A stretch of 64,000 nucleotides of DNA from Burkholderiales bacterium (GTDB lineage: Bacteria > Pseudomonadota > Gammaproteobacteria > Burkholderiales > Burkholderiaceae_C), in contig JAGWTR010000007.1 of the NCBI GenBank assembly GCA_028868855.1, positions 124,001-188,000 of the forward strand, written 5' to 3'. Shown in pieces: positions 46,169 to 54,054 of the stretch. How positions within the stretch are numbered: position 1 is the stretch's first letter; each line of letters starts with the position of its first letter. Position numbers and translations under genes: made by a program. The notes under the pieces were generated by a model. It searched no databases and was not told the DNA's origin. It saw nothing but the letters and a program-made list of their open reading frames with translations.

Positions 46169-46927
46169 TCAACGTGGTGCGGTCAACGACGTGATCGGCA
46201 CCCACTCTGACTGCGGCTTGCCAAACATCTGGCGCTGAAGTTCACTGTACTGGATCAACGCGAGAGGTGGACGCAGCTCTATGACGATGCCCTCCATGGT
46301 CTGGTCGCCTACCTTCGGCGCACTGCGCAGACGACGCGTCTCTTCGGCCTGACGATCTGAGCGACGCTGGCTTTCTTTGATGATGGCCTCGCTGCGCTCC
46401 TTTTCCTTGGCGTTGTAGAAATCCGCGAATTGAGCAGCTTGCTCCGGCGTGTAAAAAGCAATCACCGGAGCTGGCAGCTTGTCCGGCTCGTAGCGCGAGT
46501 TGCGATAACCGCCATAGGTTCGGACAAACATCACGGCCATCAACTGCGCCTGGCCATCGAAGCAGAACAGCGACGTGCTGCTGTAACGATCTCCGCGCAG
46601 GACCAGATCCTGGTTCGACCAGGCCGCAGCGGCGACATGGAAAGATTGCGCCACGCCAGTGCCGCGCGGAGGTGGTATGTCGGCGGCCGTACCGCCATGG
46701 GTTTGGCACCAAGCCCCAAAGCTGGCCTTGGTTTGCGCCAGGCCTGGCGTGTTGGCCCGATGTGCGCTGCGCTTAAGCGTCGAGGTCTTGTAGTCTACGT
46801 CGCTGATCGCCGAACCTTGCACCGACGCAATGAATGCTGCCCAGTCCATCGCAGACTCCTTCGGCGGAGGAGTTGCGCAGCCCACCATGATCAAGCTTGC
46901 CAGTGCGGCCAGTCTTTTGAGATCCAT
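46169..46927 (-). CDS. Hypothetical lipoprotein with charged C-terminal coil
   Basis: A 252-residue predicted lipoprotein with the signal peptide MDLKRLAALASLIMVGC (lipobox MVGC, Cys17). The central region has a cysteine pair (FGAWCQTHGG, SLFCFDG). A charged helix at about residues 170-205 (FYNAKEKERSEAIIKESQRR) is likely coiled coil. The tail EGIVIELRPPLALIQYSELQ resembles a small beta domain. No family recognised. It is the second of four predicted lipoproteins in the element. Confidence 0.6.
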   Translation of the reverse strand: MDLKRLAALASLIMVGCATPPPKESAMDWAAFIASVQGSAISDVDYKTSTLKRSAHRANTPGLAQTKASFGAWCQTHGGTAADIPPPRGTGVAQSFHVAAAAWSNQDLVLRGDRYSSTSLFCFDGQAQLMAVMFVRTYGGYRNSRYEPDKLPAPVIAFYTPEQAAQFADFYNAKEKERSEAIIKESQRRSDRQAEETRRLRSAPKVGDQTMEGIVIELRPPLALIQYSELQRQMFGKPQSEWVPITSLTAPR

Positions 46928-47004
46928 TCCATCCCCCTGTTAGTTATCTGAATTACCGCGTATTTTCTATCGATATCCGGGGCGACCTTTTGGGGGGGAG
47001 CCTT

Positions 47005-48585
47005 CTATGCTGCGATGAACCCAATTCCGCGTACAGCTGGCCTCATGGCGGGAGGCAAGTCCTGAATGGTGATGTGATTGCGCTCATCGCGAGCGGCCCG
47101 ACCGAGGGCTCTGCGCAACGCTTGGCTCAGTTGACGAGGTGGCAACCCTCTTAGCTGGTCTAGCACTGCGTCATCCAGCTTCGAGGCAAAGGTTTCACCC
47201 CAACAAGCCTCAGCGCGCATGCGGACATAGATCGCCTGCGCAATGCGAGCGACCTGGTCGGGCGTGGGCGCCTGCACATGCAACACAGCCATCCTCGACA
47301 ACAGTGGCGCCGGAATGTTGTCCGCACAGTTGGCCGTGGCGATCCAATTGACATGGCTGGCGTCGATGGTGAAGTCTCGGATGGACAGATCCATGAAACT
47401 ACGCGCGCTGCGGGGCTCCAGCAGGGTGTAAAGCGGTGCCATGGGGTCATATGGCTTTTGCTGATCAACCTTGTCCAGCTCATCCAGGAGCATGATCGGG
47501 TTGGCTTTGGGTTGATAGGCCAAGAGCTCAAACAACATGCCCGGCTCCGAGTTGCTCCAGAAGGATTCAGACCCAGCCAAAGGGGAGCCTGACTGCACAC
47601 TGGCCATGTCGAGCACGCGGAATGGCAATGACAGCTTTTCGGCCAACCATCTGGCCGCTTCGGTCTTGCCGATACCTGCTGAGCCAACCAGCAATACGGG
47701 AGGCCAGGCCACCCTTCGATCGCCCAATGCCGACAAGGCAAAGTGGTCACGCAGCAGATCAGCCAGTTCGAAGAAGTTCGGGAAGGCTTGGATGAACTCG
47801 TCCAGCACGGCGGGCCAGTCACAAGGGAGAACGCCCAACTTTCGGCGCTCACTTCCTGCCGTGTTGATGCGTTCAACCATCGCCTGAGCACGCCTCAACT
47901 TGTCATCACCTTTCGGACGATGGCGATCAACGAAGCGCTTGAGCCCCGCCAACTCCAGCAGCGTCACCGTGGGCTCTGTCGGACAGGGTTCTGCTCCGCC
48001 TGAGGATGATGCCGAGCTCAACAACAAACTGACAGCGGCTTGTTGCTCGTCTTCGCCGGATTCTGTCTTCGGCAGCAGCACCATGACTTCATCACCACGG
48101 TGGCCAACGGTGAGACTCGTGCGCTGCACACCGCGTTGTCGCGCCATTTGCCTGTGACGCCGGACATCTTCTGCAAAAAGCCCGCCCACACCAGCGTGCT
48201 CCATGCATCGCTGCCCTTGTGCTGCATGCACGTCGCTGACCATGGAGGGGGCCCCGCAGACAGGACAGCTCAATTGGGCAGCATCGCGCGCCTGCTCAGT
48301 GATGTCTTGGATGGCTCGCTCACGCTGCACGCTCGCATTGGTCAACTCGCATCGCAGAAGCATCTTGTCGCGTACCGTGGTCACACACAGCATCAACGGG
48401 TTCTGAGGCCCCGTTTCGCCCATCAACAACTCGCATTGAGCCAAGAAGTGAGCAAGCACCCGCAAATGCCCTGGAGGAGGCTCCACGATCTGCTGCGCCA
48501 GCCAAGGGTGGCGTTGCCTCAACTGATCAATCGCGAGCCGGTACTCTTTGCGGCGCAGGGAGCGGCAGCCTTTTGAGATCATCAT
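47005..48585 (-). CDS. Lon-like AAA+ ATPase without protease domain
   Basis: A 526-residue AAA+ protein. Walker A is LLVGSAGIGKTEAARWLAEK near residue 298 and Walker B is PIMLLDELDKVDQ near 365. The sensor-1 segment VNWIATANCADNIPAPLLSR and the general spacing resemble the ATPase of Lon proteases. The protein ends soon after the AAA lid, so no Ser-Lys protease domain is present. A putative zinc site (CPVCGAPSM plus QGQRC) lies near residues 105-130. The role is unknown; possibilities include a remodelling ATPase or a defence component. Divergent from the HTH-like gene at 48666. Confidence 0.78.
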   Translation of the reverse strand: MMISKGCRSLRRKEYRLAIDQLRQRHPWLAQQIVEPPPGHLRVLAHFLAQCELLMGETGPQNPLMLCVTTVRDKMLLRCELTNASVQRERAIQDITEQARDAAQLSCPVCGAPSMVSDVHAAQGQRCMEHAGVGGLFAEDVRRHRQMARQRGVQRTSLTVGHRGDEVMVLLPKTESGEDEQQAAVSLLLSSASSSGGAEPCPTEPTVTLLELAGLKRFVDRHRPKGDDKLRRAQAMVERINTAGSERRKLGVLPCDWPAVLDEFIQAFPNFFELADLLRDHFALSALGDRRVAWPPVLLVGSAGIGKTEAARWLAEKLSLPFRVLDMASVQSGSPLAGSESFWSNSEPGMLFELLAYQPKANPIMLLDELDKVDQQKPYDPMAPLYTLLEPRSARSFMDLSIRDFTIDASHVNWIATANCADNIPAPLLSRMAVLHVQAPTPDQVARIAQAIYVRMRAEACWGETFASKLDDAVLDQLRGLPPRQLSQALRRALGRAARDERNHITIQDLPPAMRPAVRGIGFIAA

Positions 48586-48665
48586 TACCCCCTCTCGTTA
48601 CTATAATTCACTATAACACCAATGATGCAGAAGGACTTGATATAGTCATTTACAGTTAAACCCAA
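48586..48665. promoter_or_regulatory. Divergent promoter/operator between AAA+ and HTH-like genes
   Basis: This 80-bp AT-rich spacer carries ACTATAA at 48600-48606 and again at 48610-48616 (10-bp phase), and TATAGT in the opposite orientation at 48640-48645. Such repeats beside a candidate DNA-binding protein gene suggest an operator controlling both directions. Promoter hexamers could not be fixed. Confidence 0.45.
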
Positions 48666-49418
48666 ATGGCAGACATGCCCAAGCTGACCAACGATCAAGT
48701 GCCTATCGTGGCCGCAGCCCTGATACGCCTGCGGGGTGACACGTTGAGTGCCATTGCTGCGGCAACAGACATACGCGCCGCCAACCTTTCTGTATGGCTG
48801 CGCGGCAAGGCGCAAGTGATCTCAGCCAAGCGGGTTGCAGGGTTGCTGTACCACCTGGGCATAGAAGGTGGCCAACTGCGTAGCGACGTCCTGCATCAGT
48901 GGCAAGACTCTGGCCTGCTGAGCGACACAAAGACTGTGCTGGATGCCCTGCTGACCAATGAGGGCACCAAATGGCTGTTTAAGGACTTGCAGCCAGCGCT
49001 GACCAAGACGCGGTTCATGCAAGTGAACAACGCCTGGCTTCGCCTTGAAATCACGGCCAGTGCAACGGCCGCTGCAGACTTGAGCCAAGCCATTCACGCC
49101 AACCGGGTGCTCACATTCCGAACACCGCTGTCCGACGTGCCAACTGACTCCTTGTCTGACGCGCGAGATACGTTGCTGGCCATGGCCGAGCAAATGGCCG
49201 TTGATGTCGGCGATCAGGAACTACTGGAGGGGTTGATGGCCCGACTGGCTGATCTGTCCGCTGGGGATCTGGTGTTCAACACAGCATCTGCGTCTGAGTG
49301 GACACGGCTAGAAGGTGCGCTTAGCCGCGCCCTTCGATTGGGCGTATCGCCCAGCGCCATCGCCAAGCTGATTGACGATGGCGCAAAGGAAGCGCATCTG
49401 TCAGATGCGACTCACTGA
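48666..49418 (+). CDS. Hypothetical protein with possible N-terminal helix-turn-helix
   Basis: A 250-residue protein. Residues about 10-60 (ALIRLRGDTLSAIAAATDIR then AANLSVWLRGKAQVISAKRV) look like an HTH or XRE-like DNA-binding domain. The rest is helical and unfamiliar. It is divergent from the Lon-like ATPase gene across an 80-bp spacer with repeated motifs, so it may regulate that gene or work with it. It overlaps the convergent lipoprotein gene by 7 bp. Confidence 0.6.
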   Translation: MADMPKLTNDQVPIVAAALIRLRGDTLSAIAAATDIRAANLSVWLRGKAQVISAKRVAGLLYHLGIEGGQLRSDVLHQWQDSGLLSDTKTVLDALLTNEGTKWLFKDLQPALTKTRFMQVNNAWLRLEITASATAAADLSQAIHANRVLTFRTPLSDVPTDSLSDARDTLLAMAEQMAVDVGDQELLEGLMARLADLSAGDLVFNTASASEWTRLEGALSRALRLGVSPSAIAKLIDDGAKEAHLSDATH

Positions 49419-49783
49419 CACTTGCCTGCGGCTTTGAGCAAAGCGTTGCACGAAGCCGCACCGCCGCCCGCCGACGCAGCAGGCTTGGCTGATGCCTTGC
49501 CTTGTTGTGCCTGGCAAATGGCATCAGAGACAACGCGGCCCGTAATGCCCACAGCGCCGGTCACGTAGCAACTGTATTGCTTGCCAGCGTTGGTCTTGAC
49601 CACGTAGGTGGACTTCACCCCGTCATCCACTCGGTCCGAGATGGTGAAGCTGCCCTTGGGCAAGCCGAGGGTAAAGGCAGTATTTTGCTCAATAGCCTCG
49701 TTGCTGACGGCAATAGATGCACAGCCTGCTGCGGATGCGATCAGGGCGAGGATTGCGAGGCGCGTAAGAAATGAGTTTTTCAT
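49412..49783 (-). CDS. Small hypothetical lipoprotein
   Basis: A 123-residue predicted lipoprotein: signal peptide MKNSFLTRLAILALIASAAG, lipobox AAGC with Cys21. The mature part has KQYSCYVTGAVGITGRVVSD and AICQAQQGK, then an Ala/Gly-rich linker and a C-terminal NALLKAAGKCQ. Cysteines in pairs suggest disulfides in the periplasm. The function is unknown. Confidence 0.7.
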   Translation of the reverse strand: MKNSFLTRLAILALIASAAGCASIAVSNEAIEQNTAFTLGLPKGSFTISDRVDDGVKSTYVVKTNAGKQYSCYVTGAVGITGRVVSDAICQAQQGKASAKPAASAGGGAASCNALLKAAGKCQ

Positions 49784-49890
49784 GAGAGTTTTCGAAGTTC
49801 ACGAGAATTAAGGCCATGCCAGCAACGCCCTGTTGGAACTGGCGAAACAGCTTGGTAAATCCATTGCATCAATTGAGCACGTCACCACGA

Positions 49891-50400
49891 TCACGCATAT
49901 CCTCGGTAATCATGTGGCGGCAGTATTTTGCGGAGCCATTCATCTTCTTGCGGAGGCGACAAACCTGGCCAACACGCATCCCAAGTCATTGCCGGAGCCT
50001 CTACGCAGGCTGTTCTCTCTGACCAACAGACCGTTGTATTTCCCAATCCGGTGACAGCATGAACAGGCGGTTGGCGCGGGCTGCTCAGCCAGGCACGGAT
50101 GTCATAGTCAACCATGTTCCAAATTTGATCAAACGTGTCCGCAACGATCTCCAACCGGTACACCGCATCATCAAGGTTGGGTAGATCAGCCAACCACGGA
50201 CCTTCACCCAATGTGACGCGCAACGTCAGACCTGGCGCCCAGTTGCGCACTTTGATCAAGCCTCCTCCGAAGTAGCAAGAGGCCAGGCAAGCCGCACGGA
50301 ATGCTTCCCGCAAGGCATCTGGTATCTGCATATCAATACGCTGCCGTGATGCATGCGTCAGATTGATTTTGAAACCGGAAGTTAAGTTCTCATCAAGCAT
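49891..50400 (-). CDS. Hypothetical protein
   Basis: A 169-residue protein without a signal peptide, acidic and tryptophan-rich (IWNMVDYDIRAWL, MTWDACWPG, DEWLRKILPPHDY). No family recognised and the ribosome binding site is weak. It follows two periplasmic proteins downstream of the VgrG-effector pair on the same strand, so it could be an accessory or cytoplasmic immunity-type protein. That is only a positional suggestion. Confidence 0.45.
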   Translation of the reverse strand: MLDENLTSGFKINLTHASRQRIDMQIPDALREAFRAACLASCYFGGGLIKVRNWAPGLTLRVTLGEGPWLADLPNLDDAVYRLEIVADTFDQIWNMVDYDIRAWLSSPRQPPVHAVTGLGNTTVCWSERTACVEAPAMTWDACWPGLSPPQEDEWLRKILPPHDYRGYA

Positions 50401-50499
50401 TCAGTCAGGGCCTTCTTCCACGAGGTGCAGCCGCTATCGGCGATGCCCAAAAATTGCCCGTTTGCCCCACACGAATCCGCGATGCGTCAAAAAAATGGG

Positions 50500-51123
50500 T
50501 CATTTTGCTGCGCCTGTACCAACGTCAACATCCACAACTCGGATCACCGCAATCTGTTCAAACAGCAAATACAACAAGTTCAGGTCTTTCTGGGAAAGAC
50601 GCCGAGGTTTATCTACGCGTAATGAAATGCAAGGGGCATGGACCTCCGCGTTGCATGCAAGCAGTTCATTTTCTTTTATCGGCTGAGCATCTCCCAACAC
50701 GTAGTCAATGACCGCAACGTTGGCGAGCCAATTACGGCCCTTGATCAATTTCTGCGAAGCCACGTGCCTGAAGTAGCGTCCGCCCGCATCCTCTTCTTGA
50801 ATCACGGCTTGTGCATCGGGAACATTTCCCCCCTGACTTGCGGCATTGTTCAATGGGTCAGCGCAACTGATGCTCAGTCGCGCTGACATGAGTTGCTTCC
50901 GCCTCTTCAATTCCAAGCGAAAGCTGACCTTGACACCGGAGGGAGAAAATGCCTCGACGTTTGCGGCCGTCACACTAGACTTTAGATCGATCAAGTCGTA
51001 ACCACAGCGTGCACTTGCTGTTGCCAGACCATCGCCGATATCAACCGCTTTCGCCAATGCAATGTGACTCATGCCGAACAGCAAAAACGAGAAAACCAAT
51101 CGTTGAAATGAACGAGTTTTCAT
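50500..51123 (-). CDS. Periplasmic hypothetical protein downstream of effector module
   Basis: A 207-residue exported protein. The signal peptide is MKTRSFQRLVFSFLLFGMSH with likely cleavage after ALA (residue 24). The mature protein has four cysteines (ARCGYDL, SISCADP, LLACNAE, APCISL) spaced for two disulfides. No family recognised. It lies in an AT-richer patch with the probable immunity gene upstream on the same strand, and could be a second immunity protein. Confidence 0.55.
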   Translation of the reverse strand: MKTRSFQRLVFSFLLFGMSHIALAKAVDIGDGLATASARCGYDLIDLKSSVTAANVEAFSPSGVKVSFRLELKRRKQLMSARLSISCADPLNNAASQGGNVPDAQAVIQEEDAGGRYFRHVASQKLIKGRNWLANVAVIDYVLGDAQPIKENELLACNAEVHAPCISLRVDKPRRLSQKDLNLLYLLFEQIAVIRVVDVDVGTGAAK

Positions 51124-51286
51124 GCAACCACTCTTTTAAAAAAGTCTTCTGGCACAAGTTGATTTACCCCCTGACTATTTGGGAACAACGGGTGCTCAGT
51201 CAGCACCATGAGGGTATTGAAAAATGCAATTGAGCGATCAACAAGCCTTTGAGGAGTTGAATATCCCTTAGTAACAAACCAACTTC

Positions 51287-51814
51287 TTAATCACATTTAA
51301 TTACAGCTGGCGAACTGGCAAACCTCCACCCAATACCAGCCCGACAAAATCCCTCTTCGCGAGAAAGAAAAAGAACTTCCTCGTCGACCCATGCATCGGA
51401 TACATTGCTCTTCGTTTTGATGCGATAAAGTGCATCAATATTTCCGTCCTCATTGAAGTCCTTGAACTCTACCGCGTAAATCAAGCACCCAACAAAGCTT
51501 CCCGCGTCCGTTGCACTTCTTGAATTTGCCGTAACGTTGACAAAGGAGCAATATTCCTTGTTCTTTGCCTGCATCGCAATGAGCCACAATCTGTCTGTTC
51601 CTCTGGACGGCAGAACAAAAGCAGATTTAGCTCCATAAAATTTGACTGAACCATGGGCATCAACACCGACAAAAGCTAGCGCATTCCTCAACACTTTTTG
51701 AGGCGGCTTTTCGACGGATACTGCCATAGGGCTAGCCGACATGGCTGCTATGACATGAAATGTCGCCCCGATCAACAAACAGACACCAAGCGTCAGACGC
51801 ATCAAATATTTCAT
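51287..51814 (-). CDS. Probable periplasmic immunity protein for the adjacent effector
   Basis: A 175-residue exported protein with the signal peptide MKYLMRLTLGVCLLIGATFH (cleavage near VIA-AMS). It contains an EF-hand/FG-GAP-like DFNEDGNIDALYRIK at about residues 120-134 and cysteines in KNKEYCSFVN, FVGCLIY and FCRAG. Its start overlaps the stop of the peptidoglycan-hydrolase effector gene (ATGA). A coupled, exported small protein directly after a wall-degrading T6SS effector is the expected form of its cognate immunity protein. No family name assigned. Confidence 0.6.
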   Translation of the reverse strand: MKYLMRLTLGVCLLIGATFHVIAAMSASPMAVSVEKPPQKVLRNALAFVGVDAHGSVKFYGAKSAFVLPSRGTDRLWLIAMQAKNKEYCSFVNVTANSRSATDAGSFVGCLIYAVEFKDFNEDGNIDALYRIKTKSNVSDAWVDEEVLFLSREEGFCRAGIGWRFASSPAVIKCD

Positions 51815-54042
51815 TGAGAGGGTCTTTCATAGTTGACAATAATTGTCCCGCGTGGCGTCTGCATGCTTTTCTCCACATCCAAAGACACGTCATCGGTCAG
51901 CAGCCTAAACAAATATGCTGCATACCCCTGACGCTCCATATACCCATTCCCACCACCATTCACCAAAACACACACCCGCCCCACTGCGGCTGCATCAATT
52001 CCGGCGTCAGTCACAGAATTAATGTTGTACCTGCCACCGCCAACAAATTTAGATGCCCAAAAAAATCCACCGCTATCACAGGCATTATGGGCTGAACTTG
52101 CTATCACATCAGGATCAAATCGAGGCGACCAGCGCGCCTGCAATGACCCATTGCTGCCAGGATCCCCTGACCAGTGAATAGTTTGACCAGTAATCCGTTG
52201 ATCAGAATAATTTCCAGAATGATTAGGAAGTGCGCCAGCGGATCTAAAATCTCCGTATATCACATAATTACTTAACCATGTCAACTGGAGTATTCCGCGA
52301 CCATAGAACGGCCCGTAATACTGAGCCATCGGAATTCCAGGATTTGGCGCCCCACTCCCATATTCCCGCATTGTTTTCCAGCGATCGGTTTCCAAAAAAA
52401 CTTGCGCAAGAAAATGGGCTTGCCTATGCCTTGATTGAATATGGTATTTCCGCATGGCTTCGTTGAGCGGAAGCACATACCTTTCTATCCTAATACGGGC
52501 CGCATTGTTTGTAATTTGATAAACCGTCGCGGGGCCGTTGGTGTGCGCTCGGTATTGATTGCCCACGCGGTCATAGTATGGGTAGCGAGGCATCAATTGG
52601 CTCAACTCGCTAAGCGACAGCCATGCGCTTTTCCTGAAATGCCGCACAAACTGCATCGGATGAAAGTGCCAAATACTGCGATCACCCAAACCAGCATCAG
52701 CCCAGAAAGCCATCTTTTGCACATGCTCGACGAACTTTTGCCATGAATCAGCTTCGGCCAGCGGTTGCCCGGGTTCGCGCAGATGCCCATACCTGGCCTC
52801 AAGGTCGGCAGCATCCCATTCACTGGGGGCCTTGCACACCAAATGCCGAACTTTGACGCGTGATGCTTCATCAGCGCCTTGGCACAGCGTGATCGTGCGT
52901 TGGTCATCGCAAATGCCATCGCCCGCATTGGCCGTTTGGCCCTCCTCGCGCTTTTCCCAGCCTTGCCAATGCACGAAGTCCGCATCGCTTAACTTGGCAA
53001 TGGCATCAGGCGCCAGATCAACGTACCCCATGGCCGTGGCGCTGTAGCGCACCAGTTGCCAATTTTCGTTGCGCGTGGTGACGTCAGTCCCCAGAACACG
53101 ACCGAAGCGCAGCCATTCCAGCCCGGCGCTGGGGCAGTCTGGATACAGGGCCGTGGCCAGTCTGAACAGCTCGTATTCATAGTTATCTTGAACGACCGGG
53201 GCACCTAACTGCGAGTAACTGCCATCTGCCCCTGCCACATAGGTGGTAGCGACACGCCGACCTTGTTCCAGCTTGACGGACACACACAGTGGCAACGCGT
53301 TTTGTCCAGCAGCCCCTTCAGGCAACGCAAAGTCGATGTTGCCAGGGAAGTCAATGCGATGTGCGCCGTTCTCTGCAGCACGCGGATGGCGCACTGCAAA
53401 GTCTCGATTGGCGGGAATCACAAAGTGTGCGTCACCATAGAAGTCAGCACTGCCTGCACCTTGTGTGACGGATGTACTGTCACGCCAAAATGCGCGGAGA
53501 CCTGCATCGGTGGCAAAGACTTCGACGTGGCACGCTTCCCGGTCGTACAACACGCCCGCAAAGCCAAGCACGTCCTTGCGCCATACACGCAGGTTTGTTG
53601 GCCTCTGTACTGACGGACCAGGCGAGGCTTGCCTCAGCCATTCGCTAAGTTGCTGAAAGCGGTCGGGCAGCAATGAACTGCGACTGGCCAGATGCATATA
53701 GAGCGTATAGAACCCGACTTCGGTGTGCTCGCCCGTTTGCGTTGCGTGCCGGATCAGCACGAAGCTGGTGTCATATTGGCCCAAGCCCTCATAGGTTTCT
53801 GGCGACCGCGCAAAGCGATAAGCAACAACAACGCCATCTGCTATGGCGCGAATCGGTTCGCCACCCCCAATGACGTGTATGCCGCCATGCCAGCGATGCA
53901 CAGGGCCATGGGATGTGTTGAGGGTGCTGACGGGGTATCTGCCCTCATTGGCATCGACATGGGCTGCCAGCAGGCGGTCAAGGTACGCGTCTTCGGACTC
54001 GTTGTTTTGCCTCGTAGGCAACACGGGATAGCTGATCAACAT
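51811..54042 (-). CDS. T6SS cargo effector: M23-like plus GH19-like peptidoglycan hydrolase
   Basis: A 743-residue protein with no signal peptide. Residues about 40-125 resemble an M23 (lysostaphin-like) peptidase, with HRWHGGIHV (49-57) and LYMHLAS (114-120). The usual metal-ligand Asp of HxxxD is His56, so activity is uncertain. Residues about 545-720 resemble a GH19 chitinase/endolysin: HFLAQVFLETDRWKTMREYG with candidate catalytic Glu, then FYGRGILQLTWLSNYVIYGD. It would cut both peptide and glycan parts of the wall in a target cell. It starts 12 bp after VgrG, the usual arrangement for a VgrG-delivered effector. Confidence 0.75.
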   Translation of the reverse strand: MLISYPVLPTRQNNESEDAYLDRLLAAHVDANEGRYPVSTLNTSHGPVHRWHGGIHVIGGGEPIRAIADGVVVAYRFARSPETYEGLGQYDTSFVLIRHATQTGEHTEVGFYTLYMHLASRSSLLPDRFQQLSEWLRQASPGPSVQRPTNLRVWRKDVLGFAGVLYDREACHVEVFATDAGLRAFWRDSTSVTQGAGSADFYGDAHFVIPANRDFAVRHPRAAENGAHRIDFPGNIDFALPEGAAGQNALPLCVSVKLEQGRRVATTYVAGADGSYSQLGAPVVQDNYEYELFRLATALYPDCPSAGLEWLRFGRVLGTDVTTRNENWQLVRYSATAMGYVDLAPDAIAKLSDADFVHWQGWEKREEGQTANAGDGICDDQRTITLCQGADEASRVKVRHLVCKAPSEWDAADLEARYGHLREPGQPLAEADSWQKFVEHVQKMAFWADAGLGDRSIWHFHPMQFVRHFRKSAWLSLSELSQLMPRYPYYDRVGNQYRAHTNGPATVYQITNNAARIRIERYVLPLNEAMRKYHIQSRHRQAHFLAQVFLETDRWKTMREYGSGAPNPGIPMAQYYGPFYGRGILQLTWLSNYVIYGDFRSAGALPNHSGNYSDQRITGQTIHWSGDPGSNGSLQARWSPRFDPDVIASSAHNACDSGGFFWASKFVGGGRYNINSVTDAGIDAAAVGRVCVLVNGGGNGYMERQGYAAYLFRLLTDDVSLDVEKSMQTPRGTIIVNYERPSQ

Positions 54043-54054
54043 GGTCGAGCTGAG

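Noticed and set aside
47005-48585. Lon protease
   Set aside because: The ATPase core is Lon-like but the C-terminal Ser-Lys protease domain and the Lon N-terminal substrate domain are absent.
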